Shown piece after piece: positions 23,209 to 33,779 of a stretch of 64,000 nt of DNA; within the stretch, counting starts at the first letter, position 1, and each line of letters starts with the position of its first letter. The position numbers and the translations under genes are program-made. The stretch covers positions 310,001-374,000 of the forward strand of contig JACGCM010000012.1 of NCBI GenBank assembly GCA_014058105.1, read 5' to 3'. A model generated the notes under the pieces. That model was given only the letters and a program-made list of their open reading frames with translations. It was not told where the DNA came from and ran no database searches. The DNA is from Kingdonia uniflora (taxonomy: Eukaryota; Streptophyta; Magnoliopsida; Ranunculales; Circaeasteraceae).

Positions 23209-24840
23209 GTGAGTTTTTCCTTTTTCGAGTTCTAATAATTGAGGTTTTACTTTTACTTAGTTGCAATTGGAATTGCTTTAAAAAAGTTCAAGGCTCAATT
23301 TATGTATCAGAGTTCTTATTATGTTTTGAAATTTTGTTTGTGTTAAGTAGATTTTGATTTATTTCTAGTATGAGTGACGTTAGTGGTTTAGGCTTTGAGT
23401 TTTATGGGATGGATTCAGTCAGGGAGACTGTGACTACTATCACTGTTATTGGTGGGGAAACAACTTGAGTTGTAGCGAGCGGTGGTTGTAGTTGTGGTGA
23501 TGGATACAACTTAGGAGGAAGAGATAGGTTGAGAAGAGAAGCAAAGGAATCAAGAGAGACGAAGGAACATTTTGGTTTCTCTTAAGCATACAAACTTTGT
23601 TTACAGAAAAAGAGAGGTTATAGACTGAAAATAATAGTATGACATTATTTTATGAGGGCTTGAGTAATGGACTAAGTAGTTGTATAATGATTATTAATTT
23701 CCATAAATAGTGATCAAGGTAAGATTGTTGTTGCTAATCGGTGATGGTTGTCTCTGCCATTGGCGGCGCAGGGAGGGGAAAAGGGGAGGTTAGATCTAGA
23801 GTTCCTTTGACGATGAACTAAGATAAAAATCTCTAGGTCTTGGCAGTGTCTATAGCGCTGGACCATCAAATAGCCAGTGATGCCTAATAAGAAATCAAAC
23901 GCTCAGGGTTATAGGTTAGTTCGATAGCACAACTTGTTTACACGTAAACTATTACTTTTTCAGGGGAGTTAGTGTCGCTTCTTCAATCGCAACATGAATA
24001 TTGACGTAGACTTTGATTGATGTTTTTCTTTCCTTAAGTCTAAATAAACCCTTCACGTTGATTATTTGCCAACTGTCCCCTTTATAAGCTGCAATAGGCT
24101 TATGCTCATTTGTTTATTGTTATATGCGCATTACTTATAATTTGCTGTACTAGCAAACATTAAAATGACAGCATTCTAAGTATCAAATTTGTAATTTAAC
24201 TTCATAATACAGTATGAGGAATGATCTTTCCAAGTCTATAGTCTAAGTATCAATGTTTCTCAAGATTGCTTAGACTAAGTGTGGGTAAGCTACACATCCA
24301 TTAGCCTTTATTTTAGTATGAGTGATGGCTTTCACATAACTAATGTTTAAATATTGAAATAAAACATGTCTGGTAAATACATGTTGCTAGACACTAATGG
24401 AAATACACAAAGCACAATATGAAGGTGGTTATTTGGTATTCACGTAACAAAACTCTCTATTATGGATTACTCTCAAAATGTAGTTTAGTGCCTAGTCCTC
24501 ACGTCCACGATAGTAAGTAGGCAAAGCCACAAAGCATGACCTAAACTATTAGTGAACTACGTTACTTGTTCCTTCAATCGCAGGCTGTCCATTTTCTTAA
24601 ATTGTAACATCATATGGCAACCATCATGTGTGATTTTTCAAAACTTTTGATGGCAATTGATTTATTAAAAACTGGTTGACCACATAAAGTATTTATCAAA
24701 ATAAGACTGCAGGGTGGGGGATTGTATGATTTACACCCCTTTGACGCACATATCTATCTGGGATCACAATACCAATGATACATGTCACGAATGCTAGGTT
24801 GGGCGTACTTGTTCGGTTACACTGCTTCATGGTTGGGTAT
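23209..24840. other. No gene recognised
   Basis: Continues from the SmE exon. 23388-23470 can be read as 'GFEFYGMDSVRETVTTITVI', loosely like the SmE continuation but not convincing. The remainder is AT-rich without coding signal. Confidence 0.35.
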
Positions 24841-24849
24841 GATTTGGTT

Positions 24850-25290
24850 GCCACTTCTAGGAGTATTATCTGAACACCTCTAACTCATTTATAAGTTAGC
24901 CGAGAGAATTTTATCTTAGAGAGTTACCTAGCACAATCTCCCATTACTACATCCAAAATAAGATCTCAGCCTTTCTTCTTCATCAACATAAAGTCCTAAG
25001 GATTGCTAAAAGATAAGCGATTTAATTAGTTTTAAAGATGTTCATTTAATCAATTGTTATGAGAAAAGTAAATATCTAATTGATTAAATGAACTACATCT
25101 TTAATATTAACTAGATCACTAACTTTTTTTTGCAATCTTTAAGAATTGATGTTGATGAAGAATTAAGGTCTTCCCCTGGACGTAGTCTGAGCCCAATTGA
25201 GGGTGTGTTGCATGCGTATCCAGGAGGGATGTCTTTGGTTAGATAACTAGAGTCAGAGGAGGTGTTTCTATAACACCTTTCTAACATAGC
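24850..25290. repeat. Fold-back: long imperfect inverted repeat
   Basis: The arms pair around a centre near 25069. For example 'ttcttcatcaacat' at 24976-24989 pairs with 'atgttgatgaagaa' at 25149-25162, and 'catttaatcaatt' pairs with 'aattgattaaatg'. The arms extend outward with increasing mismatch to 'ggttgccac' and 'gtggcaact'. It would form a long hairpin and may be a fold-back or MITE-type element; no target duplication was identified. Confidence 0.7.
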
Positions 25291-25299
25291 AGGCGTGGC

Positions 25300-26690
25300 A
25301 ACTAGGTCGTAACTAACCACTGTAAATTGTAATCGTATGCCCCCCCAATCAAGCAACTGGGACACGTACTACATTTGGTGGTCTTGAATCTTATAGACTA
25401 GTGTTGATTATGTGATGTATATGTATATCATAAAATCTCTCATTGGCTACAATGAGCATTATTTAGTTCATATTGTTTTAATAAATAGATATCTTGGTAT
25501 TTGGAAGCCACGCATGAGCTTCATAGACAATTTTCTTTTAAAAAACTCATAGTTAACGACTAGTATGGTTCTCAAACAAATTCCAGTAATGTTTTGTGCC
25601 TTTGCCTACTTCGTGTCATAGATGTTTCGACTTTGTGGTGCAGCTATTGTACTAATTGCAAATTTATACGTTAATTGCTTTGTACATTCTGATTATTGTT
25701 CTTCATGTGTTTATAGTCACGTGCCGATTCATTATTTAGGTAACCGTCAAGTAAAATCTGCTGCTCATGAAAAAATTAAAGCTAATGGATACAGAGCACA
25801 ACCATATCCAACCAAAGAATATTTAGGATCTTTTTAGTACTATCTTTAGGAACTTGATACTTTGACATCCATCATTGTAAGACTATTCCTCTTATTTAGT
25901 TACAACCTTGATACTTGGACTGCCTTCATGCGAATATTTTACTTGCATTTTGAAAATCAAATCTTAATAATGCACATATGGATAAAAATATAATTTGTGC
26001 AACTTTAGTGCAGCTTATTGCTTGACTACAACCTAATGTCAAGTACATGAAAATTTTCCCACATGACTAAGAAAAGAAACTAGAAATTGGGTGTAAGTAG
26101 TTAGGGGACTGCCTATGAGAGCCTGACCTATTTTTTTCTTAGTTGCTTGTCTTTGTTTTAGTTTCGGTATGGTTGTTCGCAGTGCCTCGTGGTCTCCTTT
26201 TCCTTTCTACTCTTTAGACAAATAGCACCTCCCTAATGTTACCGCTAGCACTGTGCACATTCCTGATGCTTGTACGAAGTTGAGTGAATGCGCTATGTCG
26301 TATGGCCCCTTAGCAGTTAGTTTTTTGCTACTGACTTACGCTAACGCTATGAACATGAAGCATAGGAGTTGTGGCCTAATGAGTTGGCAACCACCCATCT
26401 CTGGCTTATAGAATAGAAATCTATGCGCGAATACCCACCTAAGGTCAGTTACGCTCAACAGTTTTTTTTATGCGTAATGTATATTTAGCAACTATCTTCA
26501 ACCCAAACACACTGCTGGCTTGGATAGTTCTTACTGCAGTTAAAAGTTGTGCGTTGAGTTGGTTTTCTTTTGGGTAAAAAATGGGCTCTTCTCTTTCTTT
26601 TTTTGGGGGCAAAACTCAAGAATAAAGTTGGTAAAACACAAGAATAAAGTTAAGTGATTTACTAGTATAGAAAGCGATATTGACCCGCCA
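25300..26690. other. No gene recognised upstream of the tnp2 fragment
   Basis: In an intact CACTA element the main part of tnp2 would lie here, but no Transposase_21-type or DUF4218-type blocks are visible. A 71-codon plus-strand frame at 25622-25837 has no recognisable family. Confidence 0.4.
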
Positions 26691-26703
26691 ATAAGAGGTT
26701 ATT

Positions 26704-27117
26704 ATGTTTTATTATTTATATAATGAATGTTATTATAGTGATTATTATATAGTTCATTATTTTGGCAAAGATGTGAACGCTTTATTCCAATGTGATTGGG
26801 CAAACATAAATAATGGTATTAAAGTTGAAGATGGATTTACGTTGGTTAATTTGCCGCAAGGACAAAAGCGGAACGAAAGAGACCCTTTTATTTTGGCATC
26901 ACAAGTAAAATAAGTATTTTATTCCTAGGATGCTGATTCATCTAATTGGTTTATCCTTCTTAAGGCACCACCGCCAAGAGGTTTTCATGAGTTGGAGATG
27001 TTTGATGAGGCTGCAAATTTGTCTTTGGGGTCGCTAGATATGTATAAACTTGATATAAGTAGTGATGATCATGATTCTAGCTGCGTAAGAAATGATTGTG
27101 AGGGCATGTATGTGTAG
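26704..27117 (+). pseudogene. CACTA tnp2-type transposase C-terminus (DUF4216-like)
   Basis: The frame reads 'YFGKDVNALFQCDWANINNG', then 'IKVEDGFTLVNL' and 'DPFILASQVK', followed after stops by 'SSNWFILLKAPPPRGFHELE'. This is the DUF4216 domain that ends the TNP2-type transposase of plant CACTA elements, with its 'FKCDW...GVKVDEGFTLVN...DPFILASQAKQVFYV' signature. Two stops (TAA 26911-26913 and TAG 26926-26928) sit where the family has glutamine codons (CAA, CAG), so both fit single C-to-T changes. The frame ends at TAG 27115-27117. Upstream transposase domains are missing. Confidence 0.8.
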
Positions 27118-28398
27118 TATATATATTTTTGGTAGGAATGCAGATTTGTTAAGAATCTTTGTATAGAGGGTATGGTGTACCAAAGCGTTAGAATAAGAAA
27201 AACAAGATTAGGATCAGAAGCATCATTGAGGGCATAACTAGTGTAGTGTATGTCCTTATTATTAATAAATTAATGAGTTTGCTTTATTTTGTTTATCAAT
27301 TATTTTATTTTTCTCATTTTCTTAAATATTATTGGATCTAATCATGTGCTTATTTGATATTGTGTACTTACGCTTTTATATCTCAGGTGGTTAGATAGAA
27401 ATTGTTTTACATATAACCTCTAATTGTATGTTTAATATGTATGCCTATTTTACAGTGTAGTATATCTTTGCTTCGCGACATGACAAATCAAGCAGAAGTA
27501 ATCATCAATGTTACTTAATTACAGCTGAGGAAGGGAATCATACAATAGATCAGGTAAATGATATATTCACACATATTTAATATTTATTTGATATATTTGG
27601 TTGCATGTGAGTAGAGTTCAAAAGCTGCCAAAAAGAGGCAAAAGAGAAACAGATAAGCCATTACAGCTGCCATTAGGAATACTTTTAATTGGGAAATTCG
27701 TATATAGGAGGTTCGAACAACCTCGAGCCCAATCAGTCTGAACCCTCTCAAGAACCTTCTCAAGAACTTTTTCAAGAATAATCTCAAAAGATGCCAAACC
27801 CCTCTCCAGAGCCAAACAAGAAGTTTAAAAAGATGCGAGGCTCTACAAAATGTATGACACTGAGAAAAGATGGCACAAAAATAGATATTAACTTAAACGA
27901 AAGGGACCAACCTGTTGAACTAGGTTCAGAGAAGTTGTCGTCATATTTGGGAACATTAGGGCAAGATATGATATCTGTTATATATGACGATTAGATACAT
28001 GTCCCACTAGAAAGAAAAGATCTTATATGGGAAGCGATTAAGGTATTATAAAGGCATGAATTGTATAGTTTTAGTTTTCTACTAAAGGTAATAAATATCT
28101 ATTTCATCTATTATTTTGAAGCAAAGGTTCACTCTAGATGAGGAAAGCAGAAGTTACTGTATGTCAACGGTTGGAAGATTATGGAGGAGTCGCAAAACAA
28201 GGCTAAGGAGGATAATTGATAGTTGTAAGTCAGACGCAATGATAATGAAATAAAGGCCAAAGGAAATTGATCTCAAGGAATGGAAATTTTTTGTTAAAAG
28301 AAAGTCATCTCCAGTATTCAAAGTAAGTATTTGAGTTTATCTTCTGTTTGATTACTGCACTTTAGAATTTTGTTTGTGATGAACTCCAAAATTTTGGT

Positions 28399-28839
28399 TT
28401 ATCTAGTTTCGAATACTAACATTGCAGTCTGTGCTATACATCCTAAAGATTGTAGTATTGCAGGCAAATGAGTTTTGTTCTCCAGCATATCCACAAGCCT
28501 CTTGTAAAGAACAAAAAGTGACTTGAGACCATTGTTTTTAGTTATTACTACTAAAGCATGGACAACAAACTTACCTTGCTTTATGCTACCCTCTAAACAC
28601 AGCCTCTCCAATATAAGGTCTACTGAACTTGAAGCCGCTGCAAGTTGTTTTCAGATGGATCCACTGGCTTTTTCAAGAACATGTACAATTCCTTCTTTAA
28701 CGATATCATTGCCCTCTTTTAGAAGAATTACTAGATTATCTTTAGATCCACTCAGTAATAATGGAGAGAACTGTGCAAGCATCACGAGTATATTTATGGA
28801 TGATTGAAGTGAACTTTGCTCATTGAAGATATTTAACAT
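28399..28839 (-). pseudogene. PDS5: PDS5 (sister chromatid cohesion cofactor) fragment, inverted part
   Basis: The minus strand reads 'LAQFSPLLLSGSKDNLVILL', 'KEGIVHVLEKASGSI*KQLA', 'LILERLCLEGSIKQGKFVVH', 'ITKNNGLKSLFVLYKRLVDM' and 'LPAILQSLGCIAQTAMLVFE'. This is the HEAT-repeat part of plant PDS5, the cohesin-associated protein that regulates cohesin on chromatin. One TGA interrupts the frame (the usual IREQ has become I*KQ, consistent with CGA to TGA). No intron is visible over about 145 codons. It points away from the plus-strand PDS5 piece that starts at 28823, although in the protein it should precede that piece. Confidence 0.85.
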
Positions 28840-29368
28840 TAAAGCGTTGGTTAAGAGCTACTTACCTATTAAAGATTCTCATCTACGTCTTGGGTTTGCA
28901 AACCTCTTGGAAATCCTTAAAAATGTTCTTGCTTTTGGAGAGATTTCAAAAGATATGGAATCAAGTTCTGCTGATAGGGCCCACATGAGACTTGTATTAG
29001 CAAAGGCAGTTCTACGTTTGTCAAAAGACTGGGATCACAAGATACCTATTGATGTTTTCTACTTGACCTTAAGAACATCAGAGATGATCGATTCTCAAGT
29101 TAAGAAGCTATTCCTTGGAAAAGTATGTCAGTATATAAAGGACCTACTTTTAGACCCAAAGTATGCTTGCGCTATCCTTCTTAGCATAACTGGGTCTGAA
29201 CTGCTGGAGTTCAAAGAGGACAAACATAGCCTATTTGAAATTATTCAGATGTGTCACCAAGCAAGGGCACGTCGGTACTCTATGTAATGTGGTGGAAATC
29301 TGCTGATGATGTATCCAGAATACATTCTTTCATATTTGGTCCATACCCTTGCACATCATCCATAAGTA
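28823..29368 (+). pseudogene. PDS5: PDS5 fragment, plus-strand part
   Basis: The open frame 28823-29287 reads 'MKIFNIKALVKSYLPIKDSH', 'RLGFANLLEILKNVLAFGEI', 'RLVLAKAVLRLSKDWDHKIP', 'DVFYLTLRTSEMI' and 'VKKLFLGKVCQYIKDLLLDP', then continues to about 29365 with 'YPEYILSYLVHTLAHHP'. This directly follows, in protein order, the segment encoded on the minus strand at 28399-28839, apart from a short gap. The 154-codon stretch is uninterrupted, better preserved than neighbouring transposon exons. It lies inside the intron between the second and third recognised tnp1-type exons. Confidence 0.85.
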
Positions 29369-30540
29369 AGTCAGAATAATGAATTATGTATAGCCTAATA
29401 TCATTGATCACTACTTTGTAGGCAAAAAGCAAGAAATTCAAGAATATGAGGTCAAAGCAAGTCTTCCCTTATACAGGAAGTCGACGGGGTTATGCTCGTC
29501 TAGAAAATGATATGGTAATCAATGTTTTAAGAGACACAATCTCTAAATTATATGAAATTTATGCTTCGATGATAATTATTGTGGATATTCAATCTAAATA
29601 ACCCAATCTTAATGTGTTGCACATTTTTTTCTTTTTTTTTCCTTATAGAAAAAGAAGAGTGCAAAACCTTATTCAGTAATAAGAGTTGATGTTTGGGCGA
29701 AAGCTCATACCAAGGCAAATGGTGAACCGTCAAATGAAGAAGTTGCAAAGAACTTGGTATTCTTAAACCTAATTTATTTACTCAATTATTAATTTATTGG
29801 TAATTGTACTTATTTCTACTAATCTATTAAATTAATCCAGGTTAAGATTGAAGAGCTCAAAAAGTCATTATCATTGAACTCCACACCTCTACCTCTGAAA
29901 GATGACATGCTTTCCCAAGTACTTGGACCTGAACGACAAGGTCGAGTAAGAACACTTGAATTTGAAGTTACCCCAACCAGATTGGGAATAATATTGCAAA
30001 CCACTGGAAGGGTAGCCGAGCTTGAGGAACAACTAGCTGCAATGATGGGGAAGATGGAAAAAATGTCTAATTTGATTTCAAAGTTGATTCGAAACCAAGT
30101 AAGTCTTTCATGCATATACCATAATAATTGAGTAGATACTTTTTTTTATTTTTTATTAGTTAGGTTTTTATTCAACTAAGGTATAGAAATGTGAGAGGGG
30201 AAGCCTGGGCTAGATTGCCTAACTGTTTGAGATGTTGTGGGACCAGTAAGGTGAATAATAATTGCCGTCGTCAAGTAACGGATGAAGACGTACTCTGGTG
30301 TTGACCGTTGGATTTCTGAGCTAAAACAAAAAATCTTTCATCTTTAAAAAGGTGCAAAAGAATGCGCTTAAATTGGGTAATCAGTAATCAGTAATCAGTC
30401 ATAGGTGATATGAAAACTATTTTAACGTATTGAAAGTGATTAAGTTGGAGAGCGGGAGGGGTTTCAATCAATAATTGATCTAGGAGTAATGTTGAGGCAT
30501 GAAGTTAGACATTCAAAACAATGGCATGGACTGAAAAATA

Positions 30541-30828
30541 GTTATATTTCTTGCTCATGGGTGTAATGGTAGAGCAATAAACTTTTGAGGCAGATCATCG
30601 AGTTGTCCGAATTGTGCAGACCTTCCTGAAGAAAGACTCATTGTTCTACATGCTCTTGCCCGAAAGTTTGTGGTCCTTACCATATCAAGTGCTGGGAGAT
30701 GATGGTCTTTGGGAGAAGAGAGACTACTGGTTAAAGATATCATTAAATGGTGGGTGGAGAAAAGCAAGCTTGAAAAACTTCCTCTTATGGCTTTAGGGGC
30801 TTCCTCAGGGGGAAGTTTTTTCCTGAGC
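30541..30828 (+). pseudogene. Plant alpha/beta-hydrolase-like protein, first fragment
   Basis: The frame reads 'VIFLAHGCNGRAINF*GRSS', 'SCPNCADLPEERLIVLHALA', 'RKFVVLTISSAGR*WSLGEE', 'LVKDIIKWWVEKSKLEKLPL' and 'MALGASSGG' (30796-30813). I recognise this as an uncharacterised conserved plant protein with an alpha/beta-hydrolase look: an 'HGCNGR' loop and a G-A-S-S-G nucleophile elbow (GxSxG). Two TGA stops (30586-30588, 30700-30702) sit where Trp and Cys codons would be expected. The protein continues at 46170, beyond the Tat element. Substrate and function are unknown. Confidence 0.6.
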
Positions 30829-31130
30829 TAAAGAGAGAAGGAAATAGTAGAAAGCTTTTGAACTTCCTGTAAGGAGATTCGCTTAAGAGTTTTTCTATTG
30901 TGTTTGGGACTACCTAAGAGGAGGGTATTCCCCCGGATGAAGAAGGGTAATAAAGAGAAGAAGCAAGAGAAGCGGAATCCGAGTAAGATGCAGCAGAAGC
31001 TGAAGGTTAATAAGCTGAAGTCTAAGTTGTGGTGGGATAAAGTTGTTCACTTGGTGGTGAACCGCGTGAAGTAAAAGCTATGGGTCGTCGTTATCCCAAT
31101 CATGTAACTGCACTCAAGCAGAAGAGAAAA
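30829..31130. other. Flank between hydrolase fragment and Tat element
   Basis: Contains a Lys/Glu-rich plus-strand stretch (from 30937, 'MKKGNKEKKQEKRNPSKMQQ') that I cannot identify. It joins 45507 onward across the insertion site. Confidence 0.35.
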
Positions 31131-31135
31131 GAAAG
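31131..31135. repeat. Target site duplication of the Tat element (left)
   Basis: GAAAG, repeated at 45502-45506 directly after the other LTR. Confidence 0.9.
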
Positions 31136-31724
31136 TATAGGGACCAGATTTTGTAAAGCTCGAACTGGCTTGAAATTGATCCTTATACCAAGAATTACTA
31201 TGCCAAGAATTAAATAAAAGATAACACTTGACACAGGGGATTTAGCGTGGAAAAATTGTGAATAGATAAAAACCATGACCTCGAGTGGAGGATTTTGTGA
31301 AAGTAGTATTATTGCTTGAGAAAGTGGGAGAATCTGATTACAAGAGTTAATCTAAGATAGAATAGCTAAATATCAAATAATTGTATGCGTAGAATTCTCT
31401 GTTGGCCACCCTGTTTCCTTAGGAGCTCTGCCCTTTTATAAACCCTGCTCTCAGCTTGACATCATGCTCGAACAGGTTCTCCTGAAAGTGGGAGTCATGG
31501 GCAGTTGACTGTGTAACTGCTAGCTCGTGGGAGATAGGTGTATGTTGACTCGTTCTGTTTACATCTGTTATGAATGATCCACGTTCTGCTTGAGTTCGCG
31601 GTCGACGTGTAACTGTTAACGCATTTGTTTAAGCGTGAGTCTGGTACTGGATGAGGTCGAGTCTTATAGAGCTCGAGGTACAAATGAGATCGAGTGTCCT
31701 TAGCTCGAGGGATAAGTCCCTACA
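31136..31724 (-). repeat. 3' LTR of the Tat element
   Basis: Bounded by TATAGGGAC (outer) and GTCCCTACA (inner, plus strand), so the LTR ends are inverted repeats of each other. Direct repeat of 44942-45501. Contains about 30 bases near 31511-31545 that the other LTR lacks. Confidence 0.9.
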
Positions 31725-31738
31725 ATCGCCCCCTCACA
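31725..31738 (-). other. Polypurine tract of the Tat element
   Basis: The minus strand reads TTGTGAGGGGGCGAT directly before the LTR start TGTAGGGAC. Confidence 0.8.
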
Positions 31739-31936
31739 ACTGAAGTCACGTGTGGCTTTAGTTGAGAAAAGCCCTAAAACTTTGACCTTGTGATAACGTA
31801 AGCAACGCTTGAAAAATGGAACGTCTGTATTGAAGAGTATGTTGCCATTATGACGCATGAGTGCCATGGGCAGACTGTTAGTTTTCCCGAGCGGATGACT
31901 GTTTGGGGAAACAACGTGCATTAAATGCGGTATCGC

Positions 31937-31944
31937 TATAAATA
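31937..31944 (+). promoter_or_regulatory. TATA box for the antisense block (first)
   Basis: TATAAATA on the plus strand, about 88 bp before the ATG at 32032. It lies inside the element and points opposite to gag-pol. Confidence 0.45.
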
Positions 31945-32031
31945 GTGGCCAGATTTGATTGCCGAATAACCTGCAACATATTTCGCTGCAGAGAAAAACA
32001 AACATACCTGTTTTGTAGAGTGAGAAAAAAA

Positions 32032-32400
32032 ATGAGTTTTTTGGAAGCGTACTTTTGCAAAATCATGGTTAAGATGAGGAAGCAAGTGTATTATACCCAA
32101 TTTTCTTTCATCATGGAGGGATTTCGGATATGGTTTTGTGGTTATCAGAGTAGGGAGACTCCCTTTGCTATTTTGTTGAAGGAGTGTTGTTTGAAATATT
32201 TCCAGGTATTATGTAGCGTCCGATTTAGCGGCCGGGGTGTATGTGATACAAAATTCCTGGTTTCTATTGATGTTCCAATTTCTAAGGTAGGAGTCCTCAA
32301 TTTCCACGAACTCTGGGTAAGTGGGGATAAGGAGGAAGAGACGGCGGTGGTGGAGGTAGAAGATGGATCGCTTCTTTCGCTGCCATCGCTTTTCTTATAA
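32032..32400 (+). CDS. Antisense ORF a in the Tat element, unknown product
   Basis: 122 codons from ATG 32032 ('MSFLEAYFCKIMVKMRKQVY'). The frame is open from further upstream, but the TATA box at 31937 argues for this start. The sequence has an aromatic and Cys-rich first half and an acidic tail 'GDKEEETAVVEVEDGSLLSL'. I recognise no domain. It is on the strand opposite to gag-pol. It might be a remnant of a longer ORF; the frame closes at 32400. Confidence 0.4.
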   Translation: MSFLEAYFCKIMVKMRKQVYYTQFSFIMEGFRIWFCGYQSRETPFAILLKECCLKYFQVLCSVRFSGRGVCDTKFLVSIDVPISKVGVLNFHELWVSGDKEEETAVVEVEDGSLLSLPSLFL

Positions 32401-32941
32401 TTCTTCCTGCAGGGAAATGAAAGGGAAAAAAGTTTTTGACCTGTTGAAGTCTTGTACTTTTTGATCTGTGGCTGAGGTTTCTCTGGAAGATCAGGATTAT
32501 CTTGGCAACGAGAAAAGAACTAGAGGCCTATCCTCATGTTTGAGAAAATATTATTAATATCGAGCTTTGAAGAGCTTGATTCTGTAATTGTAAAGCAACG
32601 CTGTAGTAGTCCTGTAACCAACTTGTTAGATAAAAATCGAGCGTAATAAAAGAATATTTTGTTTGTTTTTTTTACTAGCGAAAAAGTAGAAATAGTCGAC
32701 ATGCCATCGAGATGTACATAATATGGGAGTGAATAGTTGGTGGGATAACATACCTTATCTTACATTGTAAATGAATCGAGCTCAACAAATGCAAACATGA
32801 AGCTCGAAATATAAACTTAAGAGAGCTCGATTAAGCACGAAAAGATAATAGTAAATAGCTCGAACCCGGGAAGAGTGGGTTATAGAAACTGAAATACGTT
32901 GCGTATAGTCAATCGAAAAATTAGTCCTGTTAACTGAACAG

Positions 32942-32949
32942 TATAAAAG
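32942..32949 (+). promoter_or_regulatory. TATA box before antisense ORF b
   Basis: TATAAAAG on the plus strand, 36 bp before the ATG at 32985. A start site about 30 bp downstream would leave almost no leader. Confidence 0.4.
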
Positions 32950-32984
32950 TGTGACTTGTTCTTTAAGAAGGTTATTCATAAAAA

Positions 32985-33377
32985 ATGGTGAAGACTCGTT
33001 CTCAGAGGGCTGTTGAAGCGCATGTGCTGAACGACTTGCGTTTAGCATTCAAGATTGATGAAATAAGGGAAGCTATTTTTGGGCAGCAAGGTTATGATGC
33101 AGTTCTGCTCGAAAACCGAGCAGACTACGAGGGTAAGAATGATGTAGAAAGGGGCGAGGAAATGAACCGCGTGTACTGGTCTGAGTCCATGCGTACCTGT
33201 TGGCGGTCTGTTGAAGATCGTAAAAAGTTTGCCCTGATGATGGCCAGGGAGGAGATCATTAATGAGGATATGGATATCGCCTCAGGGCTGCTGAAAGCTT
33301 GTGGTGTTGTTGGACACACCGGCTGCTTCAAATGCAAGTATCTCGGGGATTGGAGTGAGGGACTGTTGTATTTTTGA
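32985..33377 (+). CDS. Antisense ORF b in the Tat element, unknown product
   Basis: 130 codons, starting 'MVKTRSQRAVEAHVLNDLRL'. It has charged helical content ('FKIDEIREAIFG', 'EEMNRVYWSESMRTCWRSVE', 'KFALMMAREEIINEDMD') and ends with a C-x2-C pair ('GHTGCFKCKYLGDW') that could be half of a metal site. Starts of the MVKTRSQ kind are common in plant transposon-encoded proteins. The frame is intact. No family could be named. Confidence 0.45.
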   Translation: MVKTRSQRAVEAHVLNDLRLAFKIDEIREAIFGQQGYDAVLLENRADYEGKNDVERGEEMNRVYWSESMRTCWRSVEDRKKFALMMAREEIINEDMDIASGLLKACGVVGHTGCFKCKYLGDWSEGLLYF

Positions 33378-33779
33378 ATTTTTGAAATGTAATTGCCCTA
33401 ATTTACTTGAAGAAAAAATCTATTCACGAAAATAGGCTATGACTAGGATTGTTTGTTGAAACTGAATTTTTGAATTTGTGTTGCTAATTGATATTGACGT
33501 TAAGGTCAAGGTGTATAAGTAGGGCAAACAAATGTAAGTCAAATTTTAAAGTAAAAAATTCAGAATCATGAGTTTGGGGTATTGTGAAAAAAGTGGGACC
33601 AAGAGGTTAAGAGATATGCTAAAGTATAATATTTGGTGTAATGATGGGAAGGTGTTTTCACCAAAGTGTTACGACACGTCTGACAGGTTCAGACGAACAG
33701 ATGGCTCGGTTCAGGAATTGAGGACTGCTTACTGGAAAACTCCAAACCGCCAGCGGTTTGGGAAAAGGTGCATAAGTAT

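Larger units (their letters stand above)
27700..30098 (+). pseudogene. CACTA tnp1-type (Ptta/En/Spm, Transposase_24-like) gene, main part
   Basis: Exons can be chained by GT-AG sites: about 27700-28042 ('RGSTKCMTLRKDGTKIDINL', 'ERKDLIWEAIK'), 28122-28322 ('QRFTLDEESRSYCMSTVGRL', 'SRKTRLRRIID', 'KEWKFFVKRKSSPVFK'), 29422-29514 ('MRSKQVFPYTGSRRGYARLE'), 29649-29756 ('VDVWAKAHTKANGEPSNEEV') and 29841-30098 ('DMLSQVLGPERQGRVRTLEF', then a coiled coil ending 'MEKMSNLISKLIRNQ'). The product of this gene class is thought to bind the subterminal repeats of its element. Stops occur in frame, for example 27992-27994 and 28251-28253, so it is a pseudogene. The 1.1-kb gap between exons two and three holds PDS5 sequence. 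The final exons lie at 49486-50113. Confidence 0.8.
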
